Shown here piece after piece: positions 35,301-43,398 of a stretch of 64,000 nt of DNA. Position 1 is the first letter of the stretch. Every line of letters starts with the position of its first letter. Source of the stretch: Planctomycetota bacterium (GTDB lineage Bacteria > Planctomycetota > B15-G4); the NCBI GenBank assembly GCA_029245865.1, contig JAQWOM010000043.1:172620-236619 (forward strand), read 5' to 3'. Position numbers and translations under genes: made by a program. The notes beneath the pieces are model-generated. The model was not told where the DNA came from. It searched no databases and was given only the letters and a program-made list of their open reading frames with translations.

Positions 35301-35517
35301 CTACGAGAGCATGGCCATCACGGTTGCTGGCGGTCTTGCCTTTTCGACCTTCTTCACGCTTCTTGCGGTCCCGCTCTTCTACTCGTTCTTTGACGACCTC
35401 AGCGGGGCCTGCGGGGCTCTGTTGCCATGGAACAAGCGCCCTCGGGAAATGGCCGGAAACGCCTCGGGCGAGGCCACGGGCCAGGCCGCGCCGCTCGCCG
35501 CCAAGCAGGACAATTAG
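32341..35517 (+). CDS. RND-family efflux transporter (AcrB/HAE1-like)
   Basis: A 1058-residue inner-membrane proton-driven efflux pump. The classic order is present: a first helix (LLVNRPVTMFMLFLTLIGTGVISY), a large periplasmic porter domain (VELPFPGAGPQEVEDQLTRPVEEQL), a helix cluster with GIGMLVDNAVVVIENISR, a second porter domain and a second helix cluster ending ITVAGGLAFSTFFTLLAVPLFYSFFDDL. The TM4 pair is Asp-Asn rather than Asp-Asp, common in some HAE1 branches. No membrane fusion protein or outer-membrane channel gene is adjacent. The ATG at 32341 precedes the first helix; the ORF-track TTG start is less likely. Confidence 0.92.
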   Translation: MNLNQPPTPSRASGLPGLLVNRPVTMFMLFLTLIGTGVISYRKTPLMLLPPGLSASNLSVELPFPGAGPQEVEDQLTRPVEEQLRTIPGIKEIFSVSRENFSSIEVVFNNTTDMDIAYGEVRDRIERIRTQLPPEMDRYRIFRRRMSDIPIMWIGIQYDEDSADPFGPIERIAVRRLEGVDGVARVGLYGVVDEAVRIFVDVEKVKGYGVDLRAVIQRMRNDNFTLPAGMVDDSNRTLALRIDSRYQNLDQVRAYPVGNDLVLGDIAEVVQARGYRDWVWRINSRGAVGLDISRESDENTIAVCSRIEETIANLEQDPRLQGVTFNVFFSQKEVILDAIGGLQQSALWGGLFAVIVLFFFLRDLRMTLLAALAIPSSLLAALIATYFGGQTLNLISLAGFTLGIGMLVDNAVVVIENISRKRSEGLDRKSASSVGASQVSLAVVTATATSIVVFLPLVFMDGDRNNQVMMQEVGLPISYSLASSLLVALIFLPAFCARIMSRNRSKSADLHFSGKLVTGYERTLGWVLQHRLGSLLLLLLVVSVAMQASSKLRSANTGNEGDDSIRMSLETPSTYSLGETNAVFAHFERWADKNQEAFGYDFYSTRFSRRGGRLDFYPRRDLEEEAKANMPYLLRTKAPTLPGVEVTVGRDGETGSKELRVNLKGRDFTILAGIADDLKERLEALTLDVEGVATPMFENVRTDIDDGLDEIHIKIDRDRASDLGVLPETVQGMVAWGLGGQRLPDFQDGERDIRMQIEYGQSDQESLEFIRNMGLSTLSGDQVPLVSVADLSFDKSVGALVRRNGETSTRVTALPTVDDLYLVSRGLKSVLDNYPFPEGYNWTEEGGQQDFEQDMIELMKTLLFSVLLVYLLMAILLESVTLPFSILVSIPLALMGVNITLYLTNRATDAMVIVGMILLAGIVVNNAIVLLDRVQRLRAEGRPRNEALVRGGAERLRPIIMTALTTIFGLMPMAMPQLFPGDAESSGYESMAITVAGGLAFSTFFTLLAVPLFYSFFDDLSGACGALLPWNKRPREMAGNASGEATGQAAPLAAKQDN

Positions 35518-35618
35518 ACCCACTCAGCGGCGCTTTCGTTTTTCTCGGCGGCCAGCGACCTCGACGGGCCCTGGCCCCGGTGGCGGCGGCAGTCGGTGGC
35601 CCCGTACAATCCCCCGCC

Positions 35619-37250
35619 ATGTCGAACTCTATCAGCAGGATCCCAGACCCCGTCAACGAGCCCGTTCGGGACTACGCTCCCGGGACTCCAGAACGCGCCT
35701 CGCTCAACAAGGCCTTGCTGGACATCAGGTCAGAGGCAGCCGACATCCCGATCGTCCTGGGCGGGCAGGAAATACGCACGGGAAACACCTTCCCTCTCGT
35801 CGAGCCGCACGACCACCAGCATGTACTCGGCGTATGCCACGCCGGCAACGCGGACACCGTCAGCGCTGCGGCAGCAGCAGCAGCGGCCGTATCGCATGAC
35901 TGGGCCACGATGGACTTTGATGACCGAGCCGCCATCTTCCTGCGCGCTGCGGACTTGCTGGCCGGCCCTTGGCGAGATCGCGTCAATGCCACCACGATGC
36001 TTGGGCAGAGCAAGACCGCACTTCAGGCAGAAATCGATGCCGCATGCGAATTGATCGACTTCTTCCGCTTCAACGTGAGCTACGCCCGGCAACTGATGGA
36101 GATGCAGCCTGGCAGTCAGCCCGGGATGTGGAACCGCTGCGAGTACCGAAATCTCGAGGGATTTGTGTTCGCAGTCACACCCTTCAACTTCACATCCATC
36201 GCGGGCAACTTGCCGACAGCGCCAGCACTGATGGGCAATGTCTGTTTGTGGAAGCCCGCGTCGACCTCTGTGCTAAGCAACTGGGCGCTCATGGAACTGC
36301 TGAAAGCAGCAGGACTCCCAGACGGCGTCATCAACTTTGTTCCCGGAGCCGGCCCGGAGATTGGGACCCCGGCTCTCGCACATCCAGACCTTGCCGGCGT
36401 GCACTTCACCGGATCGACAGGCGTGTTCCACGGCATGTGGCGGGCGGTCGGAGAGAACATCGCCAACTACCGCTCGTACCCACGCTTGGTCGGCGAAACA
36501 GGCGGCAAAGACTTTCTCTTCGCGCACCCCAGCGCTGACATGGACGCCGTTGCTGTCGCTCTGCTCCGCGGCGCCTTCGAGTATCAAGGCCAGAAGTGCT
36601 CGGCTGCGAGTCGTGCCTACGTTCCGAGATCATCCTGGGAAGGACTGCGCGAAAAACTCGCTCACGAGGTGAGCAAGATTTCCATGGGCAACCCACTGGA
36701 CTTCAAGCACTTCATGGCGGCTGTCATCGACCAGAAGAGCTTCGACAACTGCCGCAACTACATCGAAGGAGCTCGTGCAGACAGTGCCTGCTCGATCCTG
36801 GTGGGAGGAAACTGCGACGACTCCACGGGCTGGTTTGTGGAACCGACCGTCATTGAAACAGCTGACCCGAAGGCCACCTCGATGTGTGAGGAGATCTTTG
36901 GCCCCATCTTGACGGTTTACGTCTACGACGACGACAAGCTCGACGAGACGCTCGCGCTCTGCGACACCACATCTCCCTACGCACTGACCGGCGGCATCTT
37001 TGCTCGCGATCGCCAGGTCATCGCGCACATGTCTTCCAAGCTGCGTCACGCAGCTGGCAATTTCTATGTGAATGACAAGCCCACCGGCGCAGTGGTTGGA
37101 CAGCAACCATTCGGAGGCGGACGCGCATCTGGCACCAACGACAAGGCCGGCTCGCTTCTCAATCTGGTTCGCTGGAGCAGCGTGCGAACCATCAAGGAGA
37201 CTTTCGCGCCGCCTGTAGACTGGCGCTACCCGCACATGGGCGAGGAATAA
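35619..37250 (+). CDS. Aldehyde dehydrogenase, 1-pyrroline-5-carboxylate dehydrogenase-like
   Basis: A 543-residue NAD-dependent dehydrogenase that most resembles P5C dehydrogenases, which oxidise glutamate semialdehyde to glutamate in proline breakdown. Motifs include FAVTPFNFTSIAGNLPTAPAL, the cofactor region WKPASTSVLS, FTGSTGVF, the general-base Glu in LVGETGGKDF, and the nucleophile Cys in YQGQKCSAASRAYV. TGAVVGQQPFGGGRASGTNDK is the conserved C-terminal block. It is not fused to a proline dehydrogenase and no putA-like gene is near. It is about 5 kb from the shell genes and lacks an obvious targeting tail, so it is probably unrelated to them. Confidence 0.85.
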   Translation: MSNSISRIPDPVNEPVRDYAPGTPERASLNKALLDIRSEAADIPIVLGGQEIRTGNTFPLVEPHDHQHVLGVCHAGNADTVSAAAAAAAAVSHDWATMDFDDRAAIFLRAADLLAGPWRDRVNATTMLGQSKTALQAEIDAACELIDFFRFNVSYARQLMEMQPGSQPGMWNRCEYRNLEGFVFAVTPFNFTSIAGNLPTAPALMGNVCLWKPASTSVLSNWALMELLKAAGLPDGVINFVPGAGPEIGTPALAHPDLAGVHFTGSTGVFHGMWRAVGENIANYRSYPRLVGETGGKDFLFAHPSADMDAVAVALLRGAFEYQGQKCSAASRAYVPRSSWEGLREKLAHEVSKISMGNPLDFKHFMAAVIDQKSFDNCRNYIEGARADSACSILVGGNCDDSTGWFVEPTVIETADPKATSMCEEIFGPILTVYVYDDDKLDETLALCDTTSPYALTGGIFARDRQVIAHMSSKLRHAAGNFYVNDKPTGAVVGQQPFGGGRASGTNDKAGSLLNLVRWSSVRTIKETFAPPVDWRYPHMGEE

Positions 37251-37254
37251 GGCC

Positions 37255-38046
37255 ATGCGGGACACTGCATTTGCGCTACTGCTCGCCTTGGCCTGCTCTT
37301 GCCTTGGATCCTGTGCAACGGCATCTCATCCGGACTCGGAAGTGGAAATCCTTCCTCTGGTCGTGGCCTCCGACCTGGACAACATGCCGTTTGCTGGCCT
37401 CGACGCCGAAGGAACGCCCATCGGCCGTGACGTCGAAATGATGGAAGCCATCGCCGCGGCGCTCGGCCGTCCCTTGCGCTGGCATCGCGCAGAGTTCGAG
37501 ACCTTACTGCCCTCGGCTCAAGGTGGCTGGCCCGACGTCGTTTGCGCAACCATTGGCATCACCGAGGAAAGAGCTCGCAAGGTGGCCTTCAGCCGCCCCT
37601 ACTTCGAAACAGAGATCGCCGTCGTCGTTCGCACGGGCGAGGGGGAGCCACGTAACTGGGACGATCTTGCGGGCCGTGTCGTTGCCGCCTCGCCGGGCAC
37701 CACCTCCGAAAAGGCCGTCCTTCACAAACTTCCCAGAACTCAGGCGACTCTCTGGGCCGACAAGCAAGGCCTGGGTGTGGCAGAGCGCCTTCTCCTGGGA
37801 GAAATCGATGGGATTGCCATGGATGGGCCCAATGCCGAGGCCCTCGTCTTGGACAGCGGCGGCGCCCTGACAACCTTGCCGGCCGCGCTCGCCCCCGAGC
37901 GCTACGCTTTGGTGGTACCACCCAATCGAACGGCACTCCTTGTTGAGATCAACGCAGCCCTGCAAGAACTTGAGCAGTCCGGGCAATCGGAGCGCTTGAA
38001 CGGCAAGTGGGGCCTGCGCCCGACCCCCTCTTCTTCCGACAACTGA
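37255..38046 (+). CDS. Solute-binding lipoprotein, SBP family 3
   Basis: A 263-residue periplasmic-type binding protein with a signal peptide and lipobox (LACSCLGSC). The mature protein has LVVASDLDNMPFAGLDAEG, GRDVEMMEAIAAALGR and ATIGITEERARKVAFSRPYF, typical of family 3 proteins that bind amino acids or similar polar solutes. No ABC permease or ATPase gene is adjacent, so it could serve a distant transporter. It starts five bases after the ALDH stop and is probably co-transcribed, hinting at an amino-acid ligand. Confidence 0.83.
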   Translation: MRDTAFALLLALACSCLGSCATASHPDSEVEILPLVVASDLDNMPFAGLDAEGTPIGRDVEMMEAIAAALGRPLRWHRAEFETLLPSAQGGWPDVVCATIGITEERARKVAFSRPYFETEIAVVVRTGEGEPRNWDDLAGRVVAASPGTTSEKAVLHKLPRTQATLWADKQGLGVAERLLLGEIDGIAMDGPNAEALVLDSGGALTTLPAALAPERYALVVPPNRTALLVEINAALQELEQSGQSERLNGKWGLRPTPSSSDN

Positions 38047-38176
38047 CACACGCTTCTCACTCCTTCACCATCTGAATCATCTGCCCTGGATCACTCTCAG
38101 GTCTCATTCCCCATCGATGAACCGGGGTCTGGTAAAGTCTCCCGCTCGACATTCACCGCTCGCTTTGGAATCTCTC

Positions 38177-40951
38177 ATGCCTCACCTGCTTCTCACCAGA
38201 ATCCTGGCCCCCCTGCTCTTCTTGGCTCCGCTGGCCTGCCACAGCTTGCCGACCAACAGCGGTTCGGAGAACACGGACAACACGGCGGCCGCTTCTACGG
38301 AAGACACGGCCAAGGCCGAGGCCCCAGAGGAGACTGCGGAAGCCAAGCCGGTCGCCGCTTCCGACAAAGCTGCTGATCAGAAAAACAGCGGCAAGAAGGA
38401 CAGCACTGCCAAGGCTGACAAGAAAGAAGACAAAAAGAGCGAAGACGAGGACGAAGAGAAGAAGAACAAAGCCCAGAAGAAGTGGGACGACACCATCGAA
38501 GATCTGGTGGCCACGACGGGCTTCTTCGATTTCTACTTCGATGAGTCGAAGCTCTTGCTCGAGCTCGACGAAGCGTCGCTCGGTCGTGAGTTCCTCTACT
38601 GGGGAGCGCTGAACAGCGGGGCAGGCAACAACAGCGTGTACCGCGGAGCCATGCTCTACGACAATCCCAACGTGCTGAGCTTTCAGCGCCGAGGCGAGAA
38701 AAAGATCGTCCTCGTTGCCAGCAACACGAACTACGCCGAGCCGAACGGGCCGCGCGAAACGCGCGTCATCGGAGAGGTCCTGACCAAGGGCTACATCCGT
38801 TCCTTTGACATCGCCGCCGAAATCGAAGACGAAGGCAAAGTGTTGATCGATATCGGAGCCTGGCTCAAGAGCGACAACTTGAAAGTCGCACGGGGACTGA
38901 GTGGCGGAAAGTTCTCCCCCAGCAAAGATCTGAGCCTGATCACGGACGTGCAGTCTTTCCCGAAGAACGTCGACATCACGACGGACATGATCTTCACCAG
39001 TAGTTCATCTTCCGGAAACTCCACCATGGCCGATGGCCGTGGTGTGGAAGTCATCGTGCAGCACTCATTCGTTGCGCTCCCAGATCCTGGCTACAAGCCA
39101 CGCAAGTTTGACCAGCGAGTCGGCTATTTCTTCAGCGAGAGAAAAGAGCTGTTCGACCGCACGAGCGACGACAATGTCACCCGCATGATCAACCGCTGGC
39201 GCCTGCAGAAGAAAGATCCAACCGCAGACGTAAGCGACCCGGTCAAACCCATCGTGTACTGGGTTGAAAACTCGACACCGCCCGCCTATCGCGATGCCGT
39301 CAAGCGAGGAATCGAAGCGTGGGAGCCCGCCTTCCGCAAGGCAGGCTTCAGCAACGCCATCGTTGCCAAGCAAATGCCTGATGACGCCGATTGGGATGCC
39401 GCGGACGTGCGCTACGCAGTGGTTCGCTGGTCGGAAGATGAAAACGTTGGCTTTGCCATCGGCCCATCACGCCAAGATCCGCGCACGGGCGAAACCATCG
39501 ACGCCGACATCACCATGCAGGCCAACTTCCTCGACATCTACTCGCAACGTTTCGACACGTACATCGCGAAACGCGCCTCGATGTCCAAAGAGGACGTCTA
39601 TCGCGAGTGGCAAGAGGCAAACAAGCCTCTGAGTCAAGAAGACGTGGCGCGCGACCCGCGTGACATGTGCCAGATGCTGGGCGAAGAGTTCGCTCTGCAG
39701 GTCGGGTACGGCGCCATGATGCTCGACGTCGTCGCACCTGAGAAGACCAGAGACGAGTTCCTCCAGGACATGATCCAGGAAGTCACTGCCCACGAAATCG
39801 GACACACCCTGGGCCTCCGGCACAACTTCAAAGCCTCGACCTGGAAGAACATGGAAGAGCTCGAAGATGCCGAAGCAACCATGGAGTACGGCACCGCCGG
39901 CTCGTTCATGGACTATCCGGCCGTCATCATTGCACCGCCCGGCGCGACCCAGGGCGAGTTCTTCCAGTCGTCGATCGGACCGTATGATTACTGGGCAATC
40001 GAATACGGCTACCGCGAGTTCGGCAGTAATGAGGACAAGCAACTCGCAAAGATTGCCGCTCGCTCAGCAGAGCCAGGCCTCGAGTTCGGAACCGATGAGG
40101 ACTCCTACATCGGCGACCCACTCACCGTGACCTGGGACATGGGCAGCAACCCCGTGACCTTCGCAGAAGGCCAGATCGATTTGGCCGAATGGGGCCTTTC
40201 TCAGATGAAGGAGCGCGCCGTCGAAACGGGCGACGGTTTCCACAAGTACGCCCGCTACTACGCGATGTTCTACAGCATGTACTCCCGGGCTTATCAGGGA
40301 CTCAGTCGCTTCGTCGGTGGATTCACCTTCAACCGCGACACGGTCGGGCAAGAAGGCGGACGGATGCCCATCGTCCCCATTGATCCAGCGCTGCAAGAGC
40401 AGGCCATCAGCGTGATGATCGACAAGGGACTCAAGTGGGAAGGAGGCATCCCGAACGAAGATCGCCTCTTGCTCGCCAACAAGAAGTACGGCAGCTTCGG
40501 CGAGTGGTTCGACTCCTGGAGCATGGACCCACTTCCACGCCTCGTAAACTCTGTGAGACTGCGGACACTCCTTCCGCTCACGAGCCAATCGCTTTTCGAA
40601 CGCCTTGAGATCCAAGAAGCGCTCGATCAAAACAGCCTGAAAATGAACGACGTGAGCAAGCGAGTCTTTGATGCCGTCTGGCCAGAGGCGCCAAACGAAT
40701 ACGATCTCTGGACCCAGTCCGACTACGTGGACATCTTGATGTCTCGCGTCCAGACGGACACCACGCCGCGCATCAAAGCCATGTACGACCAATCCCTGGA
40801 TGACAGCCTTGCTGTGCTCTTGAAGTACATGGAATCCAAGGACCCGACCGTCAAGGCGCATGGCAAGTGGCTGAGCAAGAAGATCACCCGCTTCCGCGAT
40901 CGCGATCAAGTCGAGTTGGATGTCCAGGCCCTGATGGGCAGCCTCTTCTAA
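38177..40951 (+). CDS. Lipoprotein zinc-dependent metalloprotease (DUF5117/DUF4953-like)
   Basis: A 924-residue exported protein. The signal peptide ends in a lipobox (LAPLACHS), followed by about 90 low-complexity residues rich in Ala, Glu, Lys and Asp. The ordered part starts near TTGFFDFYFDESKLLLELDEASLGREFLY, as in large metalloproteases annotated zinc-dependent metalloprotease. The catalytic zinc motif is HEIGHTLGLRHNF, and the downstream Met-turn-like region is SFMDYPAV, giving a metzincin-type site. It probably acts at the outer membrane or cell surface. Its substrate is unknown. The first Met of the ORF track lies 20 codons upstream of the signal peptide. Confidence 0.83.
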   Translation: MPHLLLTRILAPLLFLAPLACHSLPTNSGSENTDNTAAASTEDTAKAEAPEETAEAKPVAASDKAADQKNSGKKDSTAKADKKEDKKSEDEDEEKKNKAQKKWDDTIEDLVATTGFFDFYFDESKLLLELDEASLGREFLYWGALNSGAGNNSVYRGAMLYDNPNVLSFQRRGEKKIVLVASNTNYAEPNGPRETRVIGEVLTKGYIRSFDIAAEIEDEGKVLIDIGAWLKSDNLKVARGLSGGKFSPSKDLSLITDVQSFPKNVDITTDMIFTSSSSSGNSTMADGRGVEVIVQHSFVALPDPGYKPRKFDQRVGYFFSERKELFDRTSDDNVTRMINRWRLQKKDPTADVSDPVKPIVYWVENSTPPAYRDAVKRGIEAWEPAFRKAGFSNAIVAKQMPDDADWDAADVRYAVVRWSEDENVGFAIGPSRQDPRTGETIDADITMQANFLDIYSQRFDTYIAKRASMSKEDVYREWQEANKPLSQEDVARDPRDMCQMLGEEFALQVGYGAMMLDVVAPEKTRDEFLQDMIQEVTAHEIGHTLGLRHNFKASTWKNMEELEDAEATMEYGTAGSFMDYPAVIIAPPGATQGEFFQSSIGPYDYWAIEYGYREFGSNEDKQLAKIAARSAEPGLEFGTDEDSYIGDPLTVTWDMGSNPVTFAEGQIDLAEWGLSQMKERAVETGDGFHKYARYYAMFYSMYSRAYQGLSRFVGGFTFNRDTVGQEGGRMPIVPIDPALQEQAISVMIDKGLKWEGGIPNEDRLLLANKKYGSFGEWFDSWSMDPLPRLVNSVRLRTLLPLTSQSLFERLEIQEALDQNSLKMNDVSKRVFDAVWPEAPNEYDLWTQSDYVDILMSRVQTDTTPRIKAMYDQSLDDSLAVLLKYMESKDPTVKAHGKWLSKKITRFRDRDQVELDVQALMGSLF

Positions 40952-41002
40952 ACACCACCCCCTCACCCCGGAGAGTCAATTCAACTCTTCGGCGTGGATA
41001 CG

Positions 41003-42811
41003 ATGCCTGAAGGCACTGCCGGTCGATCGCCACACCAGACCTACACCCAGCGACTCCAACGCTGGGCGGATGAACGCGCGCGAACTGCTGCTCGTGAGCG
41101 ACAGCTGTCCAACGGTCGCCTGGCCGTGTTTGCGGTGGGCGGCATCTTCAGCCTCTGGATTATGTACAGCCAGCCCTCGTGGTGGCCGGCCTTGCTCCTC
41201 CCCATCGCCAGCTTTGCGGCGACTGTTTTGTTGCACCACAAGGCCCACAGCCAGGCGGTTCGGGCGCGCGCACTCCATGAGCTCTACCAGCGCGCCGTCC
41301 ACCGTGTGACGGACTCCTGGGCCGGGGAGGGCCCACAAGGCGAAAAGCACCTCGCAGATGAACGCAATTTTGGCCGCGACATCGACCTCTTCGGCGAGGG
41401 GTCACTGTTCCAGCGATTGGCGAGTACGCCCAGTTCCATGGGCCACGATGTTCTCGCCGCATGGCTGACCCATCCCAGTGATCAGGCAGCGATCGTCGGT
41501 CGACAGCAAGCCGTTGCCGAACTGGCGCCCTTTCTGGAGTTGCGCGAGCAACTCGCAGTCGTCAGCGACAATGAAAACGCGGATCTTGATCCGGAGAAGT
41601 TGATCGCCTGGGGGCAGAACACCTCGACCCTCCATCAGGCTGATGCTGTCCGTGCCATCTCCTGGACTCTCGGCCTTCTGGGAGTTGCAACGGCCGCGGC
41701 CTGGGTACTGGATATGGCCAGCGTAGGTCCACTCGGCCTGGTTGTGATCGCCGACCTCCTCTTCGGGCGCATCGTGGCCTTCCGAAGAAAAAGCATGCCT
41801 GCCACGCAGTCTGCACCCGCTCGCCAGCTTGAAGGACTTGCCGCTCTACTCGAACTGATTGAGTCCCATCAGTTCTCGGCCTCCGTGCTCGTGGACTTGC
41901 GCGAGTCCCTCCGAACCGAAGAAATCATGCCTTCCAAGCACATTCGCAGCCTGACCAAGCTGACGGATGACCTCGGAGCCGCTCGACACAATGCGTTCTA
42001 CGCACTGTTCGCCTTCCTGACCCAGAAACCCATTCGTACCGCTCTCGACCTGGACGCCTGGCGAACTCAGCATGGACCGCATGTTGCGACCTGGCTGGAT
42101 GCTGCCGGCCGATTCGAAGCTTTGCTGTCTCTCGGGGTCTACGCCTACGAACGCCCCGAAGATGTCTTTCCAGAAGTCACGGACGGAGCACCTTGCTACG
42201 CAGCGGTCGGACTCGGGCACCCCCTCATCCCTGACGCCCAATGCGTCCGAAACGATGTCCGGCTCGACAACTCCATGCGTTTACTGCTTCTCAGCGGAAG
42301 CAACATGTCGGGCAAAAGCACGCTGCTGCGAGCCGTAGGCACCAACTTGGCCCTTGCCATGGCAGGTGCTCCGGTCAAAGCAACAGCACTCAAGCTCACC
42401 CCGCTCGCTCTGGGAGCTTCCATTCGTATCGAGGACTCTCTTCGCGACGGCACAAGTCACTTCTATGCCGAAGTCAAACGCCTCAAGCAAATCGATGAAT
42501 TGATCGAAGGGCAGTGGCCCGTCATTTACTTGCTAGACGAAATACTTCACGGCACGAACTCCAGTGATCGCCTTGCAGGGTCGAGTGCCATCGTGAAGAA
42601 ATTCGCCGACTGCGGTGCTCTTGGAATCGTGACCACACACGACCTGGCGCTTGCTCGCATCGCAGAGGATCTTGGCAGCCTCGCTCGCAACGCTCACTTC
42701 GAAGACAGCCTCGTCAACGGCGAGATGTCTTTTGATTACACGCTGCACGAGGGCGTCGTGACGCGCGGCAATGCCCTTGCGTTGATGCGGTCACTGGGAC
42801 TCAAGGCCTGA
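41003..42811 (+). CDS. Membrane-anchored MutS-like ATPase
   Basis: A 602-residue MutS-family protein that lacks the mismatch-binding domain. Residues ~40-80 hold two hydrophobic helices (VFAVGGIFSLWIMYS and LLPIASFAATVLL), and a second pair lies near residues 215-255. The helical lever region follows. The ATPase domain has Walker A LLSGSNMSGKSTLLRAVG, Walker B VIYLLDEILHGTNSSDR and IVTTHD. Such membrane MutS homologs are widespread but their role is not settled; DNA mismatch repair is unlikely. ATG 41003 is chosen over GTG 40994. Confidence 0.85.
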   Translation: MPEGTAGRSPHQTYTQRLQRWADERARTAARERQLSNGRLAVFAVGGIFSLWIMYSQPSWWPALLLPIASFAATVLLHHKAHSQAVRARALHELYQRAVHRVTDSWAGEGPQGEKHLADERNFGRDIDLFGEGSLFQRLASTPSSMGHDVLAAWLTHPSDQAAIVGRQQAVAELAPFLELREQLAVVSDNENADLDPEKLIAWGQNTSTLHQADAVRAISWTLGLLGVATAAAWVLDMASVGPLGLVVIADLLFGRIVAFRRKSMPATQSAPARQLEGLAALLELIESHQFSASVLVDLRESLRTEEIMPSKHIRSLTKLTDDLGAARHNAFYALFAFLTQKPIRTALDLDAWRTQHGPHVATWLDAAGRFEALLSLGVYAYERPEDVFPEVTDGAPCYAAVGLGHPLIPDAQCVRNDVRLDNSMRLLLLSGSNMSGKSTLLRAVGTNLALAMAGAPVKATALKLTPLALGASIRIEDSLRDGTSHFYAEVKRLKQIDELIEGQWPVIYLLDEILHGTNSSDRLAGSSAIVKKFADCGALGIVTTHDLALARIAEDLGSLARNAHFEDSLVNGEMSFDYTLHEGVVTRGNALALMRSLGLKA

Positions 42812-42835
42812 AAACTGGCCCAGTGTTCGAGCAGG

Positions 42836-43204
42836 TCAGCTCTTCGCGGAGTCAGAATCTCCTGGCGTGGACCGCCCCGTGCTCTTCCCCACCTTTGATC
42901 TTCGCCGCAAGCGTGGACGCAGGGCCTTACGAACCCGAGGCGAAAAACCCCGTTCTTTGAGGTTCACCCAGCGGGCCAACGGCGGGTGAGCCATACTGAG
43001 AAGCACGAGGCCGAGAATATAAAATGGAATGCCCGTGACCACGGGCACCAACCAGCCAACAACACCCAGAAGCATGCAGCCCGCCGCACCGAGGAAGAGC
43101 ACAACTCGAAACCAGAGCGGCTTCCTCTCCGACGGGACCTTCAGCAGGTCAGAAAACGCTTCTGAATCTCCTGACGATTCGCCTGACATCTTATTTTGAT
43201 CCAT
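42836..43204 (-). CDS. Small PGPGW/DUF454-like membrane protein
   Basis: A 122-residue protein with two closely spaced transmembrane helices (VVLFLGAAGCMLLGVVGWLVPVVTGIPFYILGLVLLSMA). The GWLVPVVTGIPFYILGL centre resembles the PGPGW motif of small membrane proteins. Polar, Lys/Arg-rich tails flank both ends. Function is unknown. It converges with the MutS-like gene and is divergent from the heptosyltransferase gene. Confidence 0.6.
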   Translation of the reverse strand: MDQNKMSGESSGDSEAFSDLLKVPSERKPLWFRVVLFLGAAGCMLLGVVGWLVPVVTGIPFYILGLVLLSMAHPPLARWVNLKERGFSPRVRKALRPRLRRRSKVGKSTGRSTPGDSDSAKS

Positions 43205-43398
43205 AGGCTCTGCCCTTTTCGACTCCCAGACCCTCGGGCTTGCACACCCACGGGGGTCATCCTCAGCCGAGCATGATGATTCTTGGGAAATGATGCTGCG
43301 ACCTTTTCATGAACAAGGGCCGGCCCATGCGGGAGATCTTCCTCCGGATTCCCTACCGTGGATCCGACCCACTCCTCATTCAAGCGCCGTCACACGCC

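Noticed and set aside
35860-35895. A GCAGCAGCAG-type microsatellite inside the ALDH gene.
   Set aside because: It encodes a poly-alanine stretch in frame and is short; normal for GC-rich coding DNA.
35619-37250. The aldehyde dehydrogenase as the core CoA-acylating enzyme of the microcompartment.
   Set aside because: Its motifs fit P5C dehydrogenase rather than CoA-acylating propionaldehyde-type enzymes, it is 5 kb away across an opposing gene, and it has no obvious encapsulation tail.
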